NCBI GenBank assembly: GCA_024400305.1
Contig: JAKSMX010000003.1
Coordinates: 62,001-126,000, forward strand
Source: Bacteroidales bacterium
GTDB taxonomy: Bacteria > Bacteroidota > Bacteroidia > Bacteroidales > F082
Direction of reading: 5' to 3'
Length of the DNA stretch: 64,000 nt
Both the position numbers and the translations under genes were made by a program. Of this stretch, positions 45,681-55,177 are shown piece after piece (positions within the stretch are counted from its first letter, which is position 1; every line of letters starts with the position of its first letter). Below the pieces are notes generated by a model. The model did no database searches and was not told the origin of the DNA. It worked only from the letters and a program-made list of their open reading frames with translations.

Positions 45681-47639
45681 TCAGCGTTTCAGCAACGTTC
45701 TCTGCAATATATTAAAATCTTTCGAGACCGTGTAATCGCGGGCATACATGACATTGAGCTGCGCAAGTGCCTCATCGTCAATCTCATCCTTCAAATTTGA
45801 AGCCAAGTCGTAGATTCCTTCTTTTATTTCGGGAAGTTTGAGGCTGTCACGGTTCCCGACCTTGCAATATCCGACCCATGAATATTTTCCGAGCAGGACT
45901 TTAAAGCAATTCTTCAGAAATCCGGCCGGTTTATTTATGAACCACGCGATGAAAATCCAGAAAATGACACCGAACAACGAGACCATGAAATCAAAAAGAT
46001 GTTTCTTCCTTCTGTTCGGGGCGGTGTTAATTGTACGAATATCAACTGTATATAAATCGCCGCGGGTGTTTATCGAGTTGCTGCCGATGATTGAGAACGT
46101 GTCTTCCGGCGCGATTTTGTAATCGAGATCAGGCGCATGCCACTGCACCATCTTGTCAATGATATTTTGATGTGTAATGTCTTTAGAACAGAAAATAATC
46201 TCCGTAATTTTATAAATCTCAATGATGTCCGGCACCTGACAGATGTTTCCGAGATAATTTTCAGGGACATCATAATTCTCGTCAGGAGCAATCAAGCCGA
46301 CGAAATCCGGCTTTATCGACGTGCTTTTAAGGAGTTGCTCAACGCGGCGTGCCTCGTCTTCGTCTCCAATCACCAAGAAACGCTTCTTGGCATTCTTACC
46401 ATATTGGAAATCAGCAAGTTTGAGAAAATACCCGATGCTTCTCGTGACGCTGACCGCCACCGCCATCCATATCATTCCGAAAAGGATGAGCGCACGCGAA
46501 AAACGAAGTCCTTCCGGCAGAAGCGCATAGAAGACAAGCACCAAGACGCTTCCGGCCATCACGCCGCCGACAGAATTCGCAATTTTATACGGTTTGTCGT
46601 AACCGCCTGCAAAATAAGACGTTACAAGCCAAATCAACAGATAAATCGGCAAGATTACCGTGAACAGCGGATGTATCGGGTACGATCCGACACCTTCATA
46701 AACTGTATAATGCCCCCATAGATAGCCGATGGTGGCGAGACCGCCGTACCCGAGCAAGACATCAAACATCGGCATGTAAACCTTGCTCAAAAACTGCGAC
46801 ACAAGTGCCAGAAAAGCCCTGAAATAAATGGCGAGATTGATTATAAACGAGAAAAGATGCGCACGCTTCTTCGCAAAATGCTTCTTCGCGAAAATCTCCA
46901 TTGCCTTGTAAAACACCAAGACATAGTTCACCGTCGTCTTTTTTGTGCTTTCTCCTTTATAATGAATGATTCGCGTCTCCGGGAAATAATAGTTTTTGTA
47001 GCCTGACAGGGTGATTCTGTACGAAAGGTCAACGTCCTCGCCGTACATGAAAAACGTCTCGTCGAGCAAACCGCACTTGTCCAAAGTCGCGCGGCGCATC
47101 AGCATGAAGGCACCTGCGAGGATGTCAACGGAATTGATCTCGTCATTGTCAAGATAACCGAGATGATATTGTGAGAAACGGCGCGAATGCGGAAACAGCT
47201 TCGACAATCCGAAAATCTTGTAAAACGCCGTCATCGGGGTGGGAAGTCCGCGCTTCGATTCAGGCAGGAACTGTCCTTTTCCATCGACCATTTTCACGCC
47301 GAGACCGCCCGCATCGGGATGAGAATCCATGAAACCGATGGTTTTTGTAAAAGTGTCGTCCTCAACGACCGTGTCCGGATTCAGAAGCAAAACATACTCG
47401 CCGGACGAAATCCTTATCGCCTGATTGTTGGCCTTGGCAAAACCGACATTGACCTTGTTCGCAATGACTTTCACCTCCGGAAACTTCTCCGAGAGCATCT
47501 TCAAAGAGCCGTCAACTGAATTGTTATCAACAACATACACTTCACCCTCAACACCTTTCATCGCCCTGCGGACAGAATACAGGCATTGCTCAAGAAAATG
47601 CTCGACATTATAGTTTACTATGACGACTGACAGCTTCAT
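45681..47639 (-). CDS. GT2 glycosyltransferase fused to a degenerate polyprenyl-phosphate sugar transferase
   Basis: 652 residues. Residues 1-240 are a family 2 glycosyltransferase (VVIVNYNVEHFLEQCL; DNNSVDGSLKM; LLLNPDTVVEDDTF, i.e. the DxD region; FMYGEDVDLSYR). Residues about 260-410 hold five or six membrane segments. Residues about 415-545 are a nucleotide-binding CoA-like domain as in polyprenyl-phosphate hexose-1-phosphate transferases (FLVIGDEDEARRVEQLL), followed by a membrane hairpin and a short tail. The catalytic segment with the conserved E-x-x-R/KPGxT region of sugar transferases is not seen, so the C-terminal part looks enzymatically dead or divergent. It likely builds cell-surface glycan with the next two genes. 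Confidence 0.85.
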   Translation of the reverse strand: MKLSVVIVNYNVEHFLEQCLYSVRRAMKGVEGEVYVVDNNSVDGSLKMLSEKFPEVKVIANKVNVGFAKANNQAIRISSGEYVLLLNPDTVVEDDTFTKTIGFMDSHPDAGGLGVKMVDGKGQFLPESKRGLPTPMTAFYKIFGLSKLFPHSRRFSQYHLGYLDNDEINSVDILAGAFMLMRRATLDKCGLLDETFFMYGEDVDLSYRITLSGYKNYYFPETRIIHYKGESTKKTTVNYVLVFYKAMEIFAKKHFAKKRAHLFSFIINLAIYFRAFLALVSQFLSKVYMPMFDVLLGYGGLATIGYLWGHYTVYEGVGSYPIHPLFTVILPIYLLIWLVTSYFAGGYDKPYKIANSVGGVMAGSVLVLVFYALLPEGLRFSRALILFGMIWMAVAVSVTRSIGYFLKLADFQYGKNAKKRFLVIGDEDEARRVEQLLKSTSIKPDFVGLIAPDENYDVPENYLGNICQVPDIIEIYKITEIIFCSKDITHQNIIDKMVQWHAPDLDYKIAPEDTFSIIGSNSINTRGDLYTVDIRTINTAPNRRKKHLFDFMVSLFGVIFWIFIAWFINKPAGFLKNCFKVLLGKYSWVGYCKVGNRDSLKLPEIKEGIYDLASNLKDEIDDEALAQLNVMYARDYTVSKDFNILQRTLLKR

Positions 47640-47714
47640 TAAGAACTTTTACATTTTGATAATCAGCAATATAACCAACACAAAACATTTTTTTATACTG
47701 CCGAAAAACATTTG

Positions 47715-47763
47715 CAAAAGTAAAAAAAATTTCAAAACGATTGCAATATTTTTCCTACTTTTG
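47715..47763. promoter_or_regulatory. Divergent promoters (GT2 fusion and formyltransferase-like genes)
   Basis: Minus TACTTTTG at 47722-47715 and plus TACTTTTG at 47756-47763. The plus box is 13 bp before ATG 47777 and downstream of a longer in-frame start at 47741, which is therefore rejected. Confidence 0.6.
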
Positions 47764-47776
47764 CATTTTCAAAAAA

Positions 47777-49453
47777 ATGGAAACATATAACAATAAGATA
47801 CGGTTCGGGGTGATGGTTGACGGTTTTGGCATCCAGCGATGGCAAGCGGAAACCATCAAGTTGTTGGTTGACAACGGTATCGAGCTTTCGCTTGTCATCG
47901 TGAATGACGACAGCGAGACGGAACGTGTCTCTTTTTTTGAAAAAATCAAGAATTACCCTTATCGGAGAATCATCTTCAGATTCTGGAACAGATTTTTTTT
48001 CAAGCCGGAATGCAAGACCGTCACGAGATTTGAGATACCAAAAGAAACACCCATAATTTATTGTAAACCAATAATGAAAGGTATCTCCACGTATTTTACT
48101 GAAATTGACATTGATGAAATCGAAAAATACGATTTGGATTTCATTTTGAGATTCGGTTTCGACATCGTCAGAGGCGGCGTGTTGAATTGCGCCAAGCACG
48201 GAATCTGGTCGTATCACCATGACGATGAACGTGTTGTGCGCGGCGGCCCGCCCGGATTTTGGGAGTTCATGCGCGGCATCCCGGAGAACGGCGTCATACT
48301 TCAACAACTCACCGACAGCCTCGACAAAGGCCTGATAATCAAACGGATGAAGTTCTGCACCACGATGCATTCCTACAAAGAACATCTCAACAGGCTGTTT
48401 TTCGAGTCGGAAGTGCTTCCATTGCAGGCCTGCAACGAATTGATTGTCAACGGGGAATTACATCCGCAGCCGTCAAGTTCAAAAGCACCGATAATTCATC
48501 CACCCGTCAACATCCAGATGATGAAATATTTCTGGCTTTGTCTTTGGAGAAGGCTTAAATTCCACGTGAACTTTCTTTTCTGGCAGGAAGACTGGAATGT
48601 CGGCTACTGCATGATGCCGGTTGAAAACTTCATCAATCACAAGAACAAAGAACTTATTGACATTCAATGGTTTAAGCCAAAGAAATCGGAATATTTCGCC
48701 GATCCATTTGTAATCACGACAAAGAAAGACACATACATTTTCTTTGAATGGTTTTCAAACAAGAACGGAAAGTCAGACCTTGCCGTCGCAAGAAAATCGG
48801 AAAATTTCGAGAAATATCACAAGATCTCAGATTTCCCCGAACACCGCTCCTATCCTTTCGTTTTTGAAAATGAAAATATAATTTATTGTATTCCAGAGGC
48901 TTACAAGACAAACAAGGTCTCATTATACAGGTTCGACGAAGAAGACCTCAAGTTGGAATTTGACTGCGACCTGCTCGAAGACGTTTCTTTTACCGACCCG
49001 ACTTTGTATCAGAAAGACGGGAAATGGTTTCTTTTTGTGACACCTCAGGAAAATTCGCACACACACCTATTAATATATACCGCCGACAGTTTCCGCGGAC
49101 CATACAAAGCGCACCCCGGAAATCCAGTAAAGGTTGACTGTTCAGACTCCCGTCCGGCAGGTAAAATATTGAAAATCAACGGAGTTGAGGTAAGACCGGC
49201 ACAAAACAGCACCAAACACTACGGACAATCAATCACATTGAACAAGATTACGGAATTGTCTGAAAATCAATTTGATGAGGAAATCATTTCAGAAATTGCT
49301 CCGTTTGCTGACACACGATACGACAAAGGAATCCACACGGTCAACGGAAATGAGACAATCACGGTGATTGACGCGAAACGTTTTGTGTTTACGCTGCGGG
49401 GATTCTTCCATCAACTTAAAATGAAATTAAAAACATCGCAAAGCAATGATTAA
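47777..49453 (+). CDS. Formyltransferase-like/beta-propeller fusion in glycan block
   Basis: 558 residues from ATG 47777. Residues about 1-230 form a formyltransferase-like domain: LDFILRFGFDIVRGGVLNCAK, then GIWSYHHDDERVVRGGPPGFWEFM, with the family's HxxD-type site (YHHDD). Residues about 300-500 are a propeller-like region (ADPFVITTKKDTYIFFEWF, GKSDLAVARKS, SYPFVFENENIIYCIPEAY, FTDPTLYQKDGKWFLFVTP), like the GT-associated GINT1/family-43-type fold. Together they suggest a sugar-N-formyl or acyl-modifying enzyme of surface polysaccharide. The substrate is unknown. The 3' end overlaps the flippase gene by 8 bp. Confidence 0.75.
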   Translation: METYNNKIRFGVMVDGFGIQRWQAETIKLLVDNGIELSLVIVNDDSETERVSFFEKIKNYPYRRIIFRFWNRFFFKPECKTVTRFEIPKETPIIYCKPIMKGISTYFTEIDIDEIEKYDLDFILRFGFDIVRGGVLNCAKHGIWSYHHDDERVVRGGPPGFWEFMRGIPENGVILQQLTDSLDKGLIIKRMKFCTTMHSYKEHLNRLFFESEVLPLQACNELIVNGELHPQPSSSKAPIIHPPVNIQMMKYFWLCLWRRLKFHVNFLFWQEDWNVGYCMMPVENFINHKNKELIDIQWFKPKKSEYFADPFVITTKKDTYIFFEWFSNKNGKSDLAVARKSENFEKYHKISDFPEHRSYPFVFENENIIYCIPEAYKTNKVSLYRFDEEDLKLEFDCDLLEDVSFTDPTLYQKDGKWFLFVTPQENSHTHLLIYTADSFRGPYKAHPGNPVKVDCSDSRPAGKILKINGVEVRPAQNSTKHYGQSITLNKITELSENQFDEEIISEIAPFADTRYDKGIHTVNGNETITVIDAKRFVFTLRGFFHQLKMKLKTSQSND

Positions 49454-50783
49454 GAAGATTTTCGGCACTTTTGGCACGCGTGTGATGAATGCGATTTGCG
49501 GTTTGGTGACGCTTTGGTTCGCCTCGCATTACCTCGGGGCCGAGGCCTGGGGAATCGGCGGCACCGTGTTGGTTGACGTTTCGTTGCTTCTTGTCGGTGT
49601 CGAGCTGCTGGCAGGAAGCGGGCTGATATATTTCACGCCAAGGAAATCTTACCGCACCCTGATGAAAATTTCATATCTGTGGACAGCTTTAGTCGTCGCG
49701 TTTTACGCCCTGATAATAAAACTCGCGACTTTCATTCCGGAGAGCATGACTTCCATTTTCCTGAAATTCACAGGCGAAGGAACGGAACTGATTCCCCAAG
49801 GATACAAGACGATAACCCTGACTTTGGTGTTCATCTACAGCCTTCACAATTTCAACCTCACCACACTGCTCGGCAAAGAACGCGTCGGCACCAATAACAT
49901 ATTGTTTATCATTCAGTTCATGACGCAGATGTGCTCGATGCTCCTTTACATTTTCGCTTTCGACATCAGGGACGAACGCGCCTTCATCTATTCGCTCCTC
50001 ACAGGTTATACCGTCGGCTATCTCTGCGGCTTGACACAGATCTGGCGATATGTTTTTGACAAAAGCCAAAAGCAAAGCCTAAATGAGTTTTGGGAAACCA
50101 TCAAAGACATGTTCCGTTTTGGGAGCATAATCCAGCTTTCGACTTTGGTGACTTTGCTTAACAGACGACTTAGTTTCTTCATTATCAAAGGTTTCTGGGG
50201 GAATGCGCAGGTAGGGGTTTACAACTCGGCGTCGCAGGTCTCGGAAGCCCCGAAACTCATCGGACAAAGCATCGCCATGGTTCAGTTCTCGAAGATCAGC
50301 AATTTGACCGACAACAAATTAGCCGCAAACATCACCGTTCAACTCTTCAAGACGGCTGTCTCTCTCACCGCGTTGTGCATCTTCGTCCTTTGCATAATCC
50401 CGACGAGCGTTTACGCTTGGCTGTTCACGGAGAATTTCGCAGGCATGAGAAGCGTGATGATTGCGTTGGCGCCGGGCGTGGTTTTCATGTCGGCAAACAT
50501 GGTCTTCAGCCATTATTTTTCCGGAGTTGACATGCCAAAACACAATCTTTACGGCGCGATTGTCGGATTTGCCGTCACCATTCCGTCGCTTTATCTTCTC
50601 ACACCGCCTTTCGGAATGATAGGAGCCGGAATATCAATGTCACTAACTAATTTAGCCACAATACTTTACCAATGGTTTGTCTTTAAAAAAACAAACAACA
50701 TTTCCGCAAAGGAACTTTTAATCACGAAAAGCGACATAATCACATTAAAGAGCAACTTGCTGGAAAACTTTAAAATTTTCTGA
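49446..50783 (+). CDS. Oligosaccharide flippase (Wzx/MATE-like)
   Basis: 445 residues, about 12-14 membrane segments, typical of polysaccharide flippases: FGTRVMNAICGLVTLWFASHYL at the N-terminus, VYNSASQVSEAPKLIGQSI in the middle, IGAGISMSLTNLATILYQWFV at the end. It moves lipid-linked oligosaccharide across the inner membrane. Overlaps the preceding formyltransferase-like gene. Part of a small surface-glycan block rather than a full capsule locus. Confidence 0.88.
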   Translation: MIKKIFGTFGTRVMNAICGLVTLWFASHYLGAEAWGIGGTVLVDVSLLLVGVELLAGSGLIYFTPRKSYRTLMKISYLWTALVVAFYALIIKLATFIPESMTSIFLKFTGEGTELIPQGYKTITLTLVFIYSLHNFNLTTLLGKERVGTNNILFIIQFMTQMCSMLLYIFAFDIRDERAFIYSLLTGYTVGYLCGLTQIWRYVFDKSQKQSLNEFWETIKDMFRFGSIIQLSTLVTLLNRRLSFFIIKGFWGNAQVGVYNSASQVSEAPKLIGQSIAMVQFSKISNLTDNKLAANITVQLFKTAVSLTALCIFVLCIIPTSVYAWLFTENFAGMRSVMIALAPGVVFMSANMVFSHYFSGVDMPKHNLYGAIVGFAVTIPSLYLLTPPFGMIGAGISMSLTNLATILYQWFVFKKTNNISAKELLITKSDIITLKSNLLENFKIF

Positions 50784-50933
50784 ACTGCAAATCAAGGACG
50801 TTACATTTCAAAATTAAAACATTGATTATCTGACAATTGAACTTGATTTTTCCAAAAATCATCAAAAAATAATCATCATTTTATGATGAAATCGGAAAAA
50901 ATCGTATTTTTGCATTGTGAAATAATTGATTAG

Positions 50934-51394
50934 ATGAGGAACAACCCATTCATAACAAACGGATACACATCTCCTGAATATTTCTGTGACCGGCAACGCG
51001 AGACGGAAGCCATCACCCGGCTTCTGACTAACGGCAACAACATTGCGCTGATCTCACCGCGCCGAATCGGGAAAACAGATTTGCTGCACCATTGCTTCAC
51101 TCAACCATAGACACGGCCATCAGCGATCTGCTTGACTTCTCATCCGACACTTACGAATCGCTGCTTTACCAGATGCCTGAAAAGCAGAAGGAGGTGTTCA
51201 TCGCCATCGTCGCAGAAGGCAATGTGAAGAACATTTCAGGCAGCACTTTTGTCAAGAAGCACAAGCTCACCTCGGCGAGTTCTGTCCTTTCCGCCGTCAA
51301 AGGCCTTTTGGAAAAGGATTTCATCACGCAGGAGAGGAACGTTTATTCAGTTTATGACAAGTTTTTCGCCCTTTGGCTGAAACGGGGAATCTGA
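50934..51394 (+). pseudogene. AAA ATPase pseudogene with internal deletion
   Basis: Two pieces of one ATPase family in different frames. ATG 50934 gives 58 residues (MRNNPFITNGYTSPEYFCDR, then Walker A ISPRRIGKTDLLHH) and stops at 51110. From 51092 another frame carries the C-terminal helical/winged part (AISDLLDFSSDTYESLLYQM, VFIAIVAEG, SVYDKFFALWLKRG) to 51394. The Walker B and middle ~230 residues are gone, so an internal deletion of roughly 700 bp has joined the ends out of frame. A promoter (TATTTTTG 50905-50912) remains. It resembles ATP-binding proteins of the archaeal-type/DUF234 kind common in Bacteroidales. Confidence 0.85.
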
Positions 51395-51414
51395 CATCCT
51401 TGAAATACAAACAG

Positions 51415-51440
51415 TTGAGACGCATTGCAATGCGTCTCAA
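51415..51440. repeat. 26-bp perfect palindrome
   Basis: TTGAGACGCATTG followed immediately by its exact reverse complement. This sequence is familiar as a dispersed palindromic element in many Bacteroidota and other genomes; it may form a cruciform or a short transcript end. It sits 20 bp past the ATPase pseudogene. Confidence 0.8.
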
Positions 51441-51456
51441 ACCGAAAAAAATTTTT

Positions 51457-51538
51457 CCTGCTGCGGCTTGGTTGCCGGACGTCGGCTTGGTAGCCCGCTC
51501 CGCGGGCGCCGACGCCCATGCAACCACTCCGCAGCAGG
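51457..51538. repeat. GC-rich long imperfect hairpin
   Basis: CCTGCTGCGG at 51457 pairs with CCGCAGCAGG at 51529. Inner pairs are GGTTGC/GCAACC, CGTCGGC/GCCGACG and GCCCGC/GCGGGC, with small internal loops, to a loop near 51499. The whole 82-bp element is far more GC-rich than its surroundings. It might be a mobile REP-like element, a structured RNA or a strong transcript block; no T-run follows on either side. Confidence 0.7.
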
Positions 51539-51582
51539 ACGAGGCCTCTTCTTCCTTGACAAGGCAGGTTAAATTCTAAGAA

Positions 51583-53721
51583 CTAAAGGGCGGGGCACAC
51601 CGGGCGCACCGTGCAACCGAGTAGCCGACTGCCGCTGAGATTCACACTCTCATCGCCCAAATAGAAGTTTATGCAGATCGCGATGTAGGGACCCCTCGAG
51701 AGGAGCGAACTCGACCAGTAGCCGCCGAGGGAACCCGCAAGATTGAGGCTCGAGCCAAGGCGGTAGCCGGCAGCCGGAAGGAAAATGCTATTGCCGTTAG
51801 TACCAGTCACGCGGTAGCCGCTCTTCCCGCCCTGGGTCGTCCTCGTCCATGTGCATCTGTAACGCAATTCTCCCCACTCTTCTTCTGTCGGCATACGACA
51901 GTCACCGCCCCAGTTCACGTGGGCAGCGTCATCTGCCAGTTCAAGAACAGTTTTGTTGTCAACAATACCGTAATCTGAATCCGTGTTGTACTTCGTCAGG
52001 TTGTGGTAGCTGCCACGGCACCACCTATAGGTAGTCCAGTCATAATCACTCTTTGTCGTGGTCTCGCCCCAGGCGTAATAGTTGCCGTATTCCTCTGGCC
52101 TGTTCGCGCCCACGTTGCGTGTAGCCCACAGCAGTCCGCTCGGGAGGCCGAGGTCAACGAAATCGGCAGATGCCGTAAAACAGACCTTATTTGAGAGCTC
52201 TTCGCCGGTTCCCGGGTCAACGACTACGGCTGAGACCCTCTGTGCCTCGCCATCGCCAAGCGTCCACCACGTTCTTGCCTTCTGGTCGGAGCCAACGGTA
52301 ACATCAGTTTGACGCAGGCTTCCGCCGCCTTCCTCGACAGCGAAACGCACAGTGAGTTCCGGGTGAATATACCAGCCGCTGTATGTTTTTGTCGTCACGA
52401 AAACCTCAAGAGGTTGCGGCAGTGTCTCGCCATCTTCGCCTGTCTGTCCGTCACCTCCAGTTATTCTCAATTCATTTTCCGAACATGGTATGACACCTGT
52501 ATCAGTGCGGTATTCGAGGCAGAAGTTTATATCCTCAGGGGAGTCCATGAAATAAATTATCCTCCACATTGCGTTGCACGAATTTTTCACCAAATTGTAA
52601 ACAAAGGAAAGTTTTGACAAAAGTCCGCCGGCAAATTGCCAATTGGCCATACAGCCATTGTTGGCGTCACTTCGCAGGTAAGCCAGCAGCCCATCATAGG
52701 CACATCCCGCAATCAATGATGGTGTGATGACGCTATTTCCATGTTGAGCATTTGATATGCCCGATGCTACAGCGTCAGCAATAATATTTAATGCAGCATT
52801 ATCGAGGCTCATACCCAACATTCCGGCAACCTGATTTGCAAGATGCAGGCATAAGTCAAATAATGCCTGAGCATTGGTTCTTGACAGACGAAATTCGACA
52901 TAACCGTTAGACTCCAAAAAAGTAACAACCGTTGGTTCACCAAGATGCATGTCATCAACAGTGTGAGTGAACATATCCATGCCACCGTAATCAGCTCTCG
53001 AACGCACCACGAGGTCCATTGTACTTCCGTCATCCATATACACCTTTCCATAATAGCTCGGACACAATCCTGTAGCTCTCAAAATCGCTTTTTTCCCTTC
53101 TGCCGTGACCTTTATAGGATAACTTTCGCAGTAGTCGGTAATATCCTCACGTGTATTCATTCCGGTGGTGTCGCACAATTCTTCGTAAAGATTGTACAGC
53201 GGTGTCATCACCGCAAGATTTGTCGTGTCGTTGACAGGTGTTCCTGCCGCGATTGCTTCTGTCACACCTTGCAGAAGCTCACCATAGTGCGAGTTGCTCT
53301 GTATCATTCCAACAAGTTGGTTGTATTCCGACGGTTCGGTAATAGGTCCCAGCATCGGATGCATTGTTACAAGAGCCAGAACCGTACTGGTGGCATCAAT
53401 TACAACGGGTGCATTTCCGTTCACCCGACCGCGGTAAAGCATATAAACATTTGCATCACTGTCTGTAACGGCCACTATCTGGGGCAGGTCGATGTTAGTG
53501 AGATCGATCGTCGCGGAATTTCCAGACAGGCTGACACCTTCATAAAACGTTTCCAACAGCAAATTGTCAGTGTTTATTTCTTCACCGATATTCACATTGG
53601 CAGGAACAATTTCCACCGTCGGTTCACTGTTGGGTTGTTCAGGATCGTTGTCCTTCTTGCACGATACGCACAGCACCATCGCCATGCACAAAATCACTAA
53701 TGTTTTTAACTGTCTTTTCAT
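51583..53721 (-). CDS. Lipoprotein with Fibrobacter-type paralogous (FISUMP) domain
   Basis: 712 residues. Lipoprotein signal (LVILCMAMVLCVSCKKDN). Residues about 50-430 have no family I recognise. Residues about 430-520 look like an Ig-like/bacterial repeat segment (EVFVTTKTYSGWYIHPELTVRF). The last ~190 residues are a Fibrobacter succinogenes major paralogous domain: DLGLPSGLLWATRNVGANRPEEYGNYYAWGE split over neighbouring strands, GGDCRMPTEEEWGELRYRC, GGYWSSSLLSRGPYIAICI, and GCTVRPVCP at the end. Such proteins are outer-membrane surface proteins of unknown role. Minus -7 box TATTTTTG at 53802-53795. Confidence 0.85.
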   Translation of the reverse strand: MKRQLKTLVILCMAMVLCVSCKKDNDPEQPNSEPTVEIVPANVNIGEEINTDNLLLETFYEGVSLSGNSATIDLTNIDLPQIVAVTDSDANVYMLYRGRVNGNAPVVIDATSTVLALVTMHPMLGPITEPSEYNQLVGMIQSNSHYGELLQGVTEAIAAGTPVNDTTNLAVMTPLYNLYEELCDTTGMNTREDITDYCESYPIKVTAEGKKAILRATGLCPSYYGKVYMDDGSTMDLVVRSRADYGGMDMFTHTVDDMHLGEPTVVTFLESNGYVEFRLSRTNAQALFDLCLHLANQVAGMLGMSLDNAALNIIADAVASGISNAQHGNSVITPSLIAGCAYDGLLAYLRSDANNGCMANWQFAGGLLSKLSFVYNLVKNSCNAMWRIIYFMDSPEDINFCLEYRTDTGVIPCSENELRITGGDGQTGEDGETLPQPLEVFVTTKTYSGWYIHPELTVRFAVEEGGGSLRQTDVTVGSDQKARTWWTLGDGEAQRVSAVVVDPGTGEELSNKVCFTASADFVDLGLPSGLLWATRNVGANRPEEYGNYYAWGETTTKSDYDWTTYRWCRGSYHNLTKYNTDSDYGIVDNKTVLELADDAAHVNWGGDCRMPTEEEWGELRYRCTWTRTTQGGKSGYRVTGTNGNSIFLPAAGYRLGSSLNLAGSLGGYWSSSLLSRGPYIAICINFYLGDESVNLSGSRLLGCTVRPVCPAL

Positions 53722-53967
53722 CTTAAAACCCTTGTTCGTGTCGGGTAACTTCTTGTTTGTTTAACTTGTTTTATCTGTTGTGTTTTTCAAACTGCAAAAA
53801 TAGAAACTTTTCATCATAAACCACACCAGCACACAAAATTGTTTTGTATAATACATTTATACACTTTTCCCGGAGTTATTCTTCTCTCGAAAATTGCGCG
53901 GATTGACGCCGATACATTACCGTGCGCCAACCACTTTCCAACTTTATGAACTTTCAAACTTTTCAGA
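53722..53967. other. Intergenic region, 246 bp
   Basis: Contains the minus -7 box for the FISUMP lipoprotein (53802-53795, leader about 65 nt). From 53810 to 53965 I see no ORF, hairpin or repeat that stands out. Confidence 0.4.
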
Positions 53968-55176
53968 CTAAAAATCCTCTTCCGTCAGGAATGTCCGCAG
54001 ATGGATGTGCGTTATCCCGTCGAAATCGCTTTTCGTGAGAAGCGGATTCATCGAAATCACGTATTTCGGATAGTTGTCCTTTATGAGGCCGAGATTGCCG
54101 AACTCACGCTTGCGGGTCTCGTCCGCCGCAACAAGATACGAGGCCTGGACGTAAATCAGCTTCCCATTCGGCTTTGAACACACAAAATCTATTTCACCAG
54201 ACGGCAACTTGCCGACTTTCACATCATAGCCGAGCCTCACAAGCTGCTGAAACACAATATTTTCAACAACTTTCTCAATATCGTTTTCCCGCGTTCCGCC
54301 AGCCAGCGTGTTGCGCAGTCCGTGGTCTTCAAAATAAAATTTGTCGTTGTTTTCAAAAAGACGCTTTCCGTGAATGTCAAATCTGTTCACCTTTTTTATC
54401 ATATACGCCTCGCAAAGATATGAGATGTAATTCATTATCACTGTTGAAGTTACTGATTCTTTCTGCGATTTCATGAATTTCGAGATGCTGTTTGCCGACA
54501 CAAGCTGCCCCGTGTTGTCGGCTAAAAAACGTACCAAATTCTCCAGAAACTGAACGTTTCTGATTTCATGACGCATTATCACATCTTTGAGCAATACAGT
54601 GTTGTAAATATCTGAATGATATTCTCTTACATCATCTTCCTCAAGCCCCATCTTCACAAGTCCCGGAAGTCCGCCGTATTTCATGTATTTTGCAAGTGAA
54701 TCATCATCATTCTGAAGGTTGTGAAACTGTAAAAATTCGAGATAACTCAACGACTGAATGTAAATTTCCTTATACCTTCCCCCGATTATTGTGGTCAAAT
54801 CGGAACTCAACATCTTGGCGTTGCTGCCGGTTATAATAATGTCGGTGTTTTTTTCCGTGCGGTAACTTCTGACGCTGCGCTCAAAGCCATCAATGTCTTG
54901 AACCTCATCGATGAGAATGAAATTATGCTTGCTTTTATCGAACCGTTCTTCAATAAAATCGTTTAAATCATTGTAATTCTTTATGTTATCAAATTCACGT
55001 TTTTCCTTGTCAATGAAGATGACATTATTGCCGCTATCAGACATTTTCTGGTCGCGGACAATCTGCAACATGCAGCTCTTCCCCACCCTGCGCTGCCCGA
55101 CAAGGACTATAATTGTCTCTTTACCAATGTATTTTTCAATTTTATCAAGATAAGACTGTCTGATGATTTCATACAT
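53968..55176 (-). CDS. DUF4143 AAA ATPase
   Basis: 402 residues. Walker A GQRRVGKSCML (residues about 27-37), Walker B FILIDEVQDIDGFE, sensor ITGSNAKML, arginine-rich IIGGRYKEIYI, then the winged C-terminal DUF4143 region and a PD-(D/E)xK-like tail (VGKLPSGEIDFVCSKPNGKLIYVQASY, i.e. E-D...Q). These ATPases are abundant in gut Bacteroidales and of unknown role. The tandem 39-40-bp repeats at 55178-55318 run right up to its start codon, so each repeat copy could alter its ribosome-binding or promoter region. Confidence 0.9.
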   Translation of the reverse strand: MYEIIRQSYLDKIEKYIGKETIIVLVGQRRVGKSCMLQIVRDQKMSDSGNNVIFIDKEKREFDNIKNYNDLNDFIEERFDKSKHNFILIDEVQDIDGFERSVRSYRTEKNTDIIITGSNAKMLSSDLTTIIGGRYKEIYIQSLSYLEFLQFHNLQNDDDSLAKYMKYGGLPGLVKMGLEEDDVREYHSDIYNTVLLKDVIMRHEIRNVQFLENLVRFLADNTGQLVSANSISKFMKSQKESVTSTVIMNYISYLCEAYMIKKVNRFDIHGKRLFENNDKFYFEDHGLRNTLAGGTRENDIEKVVENIVFQQLVRLGYDVKVGKLPSGEIDFVCSKPNGKLIYVQASYLVAADETRKREFGNLGLIKDNYPKYVISMNPLLTKSDFDGITHIHLRTFLTEEDF

Positions 55177-55177
55177 A

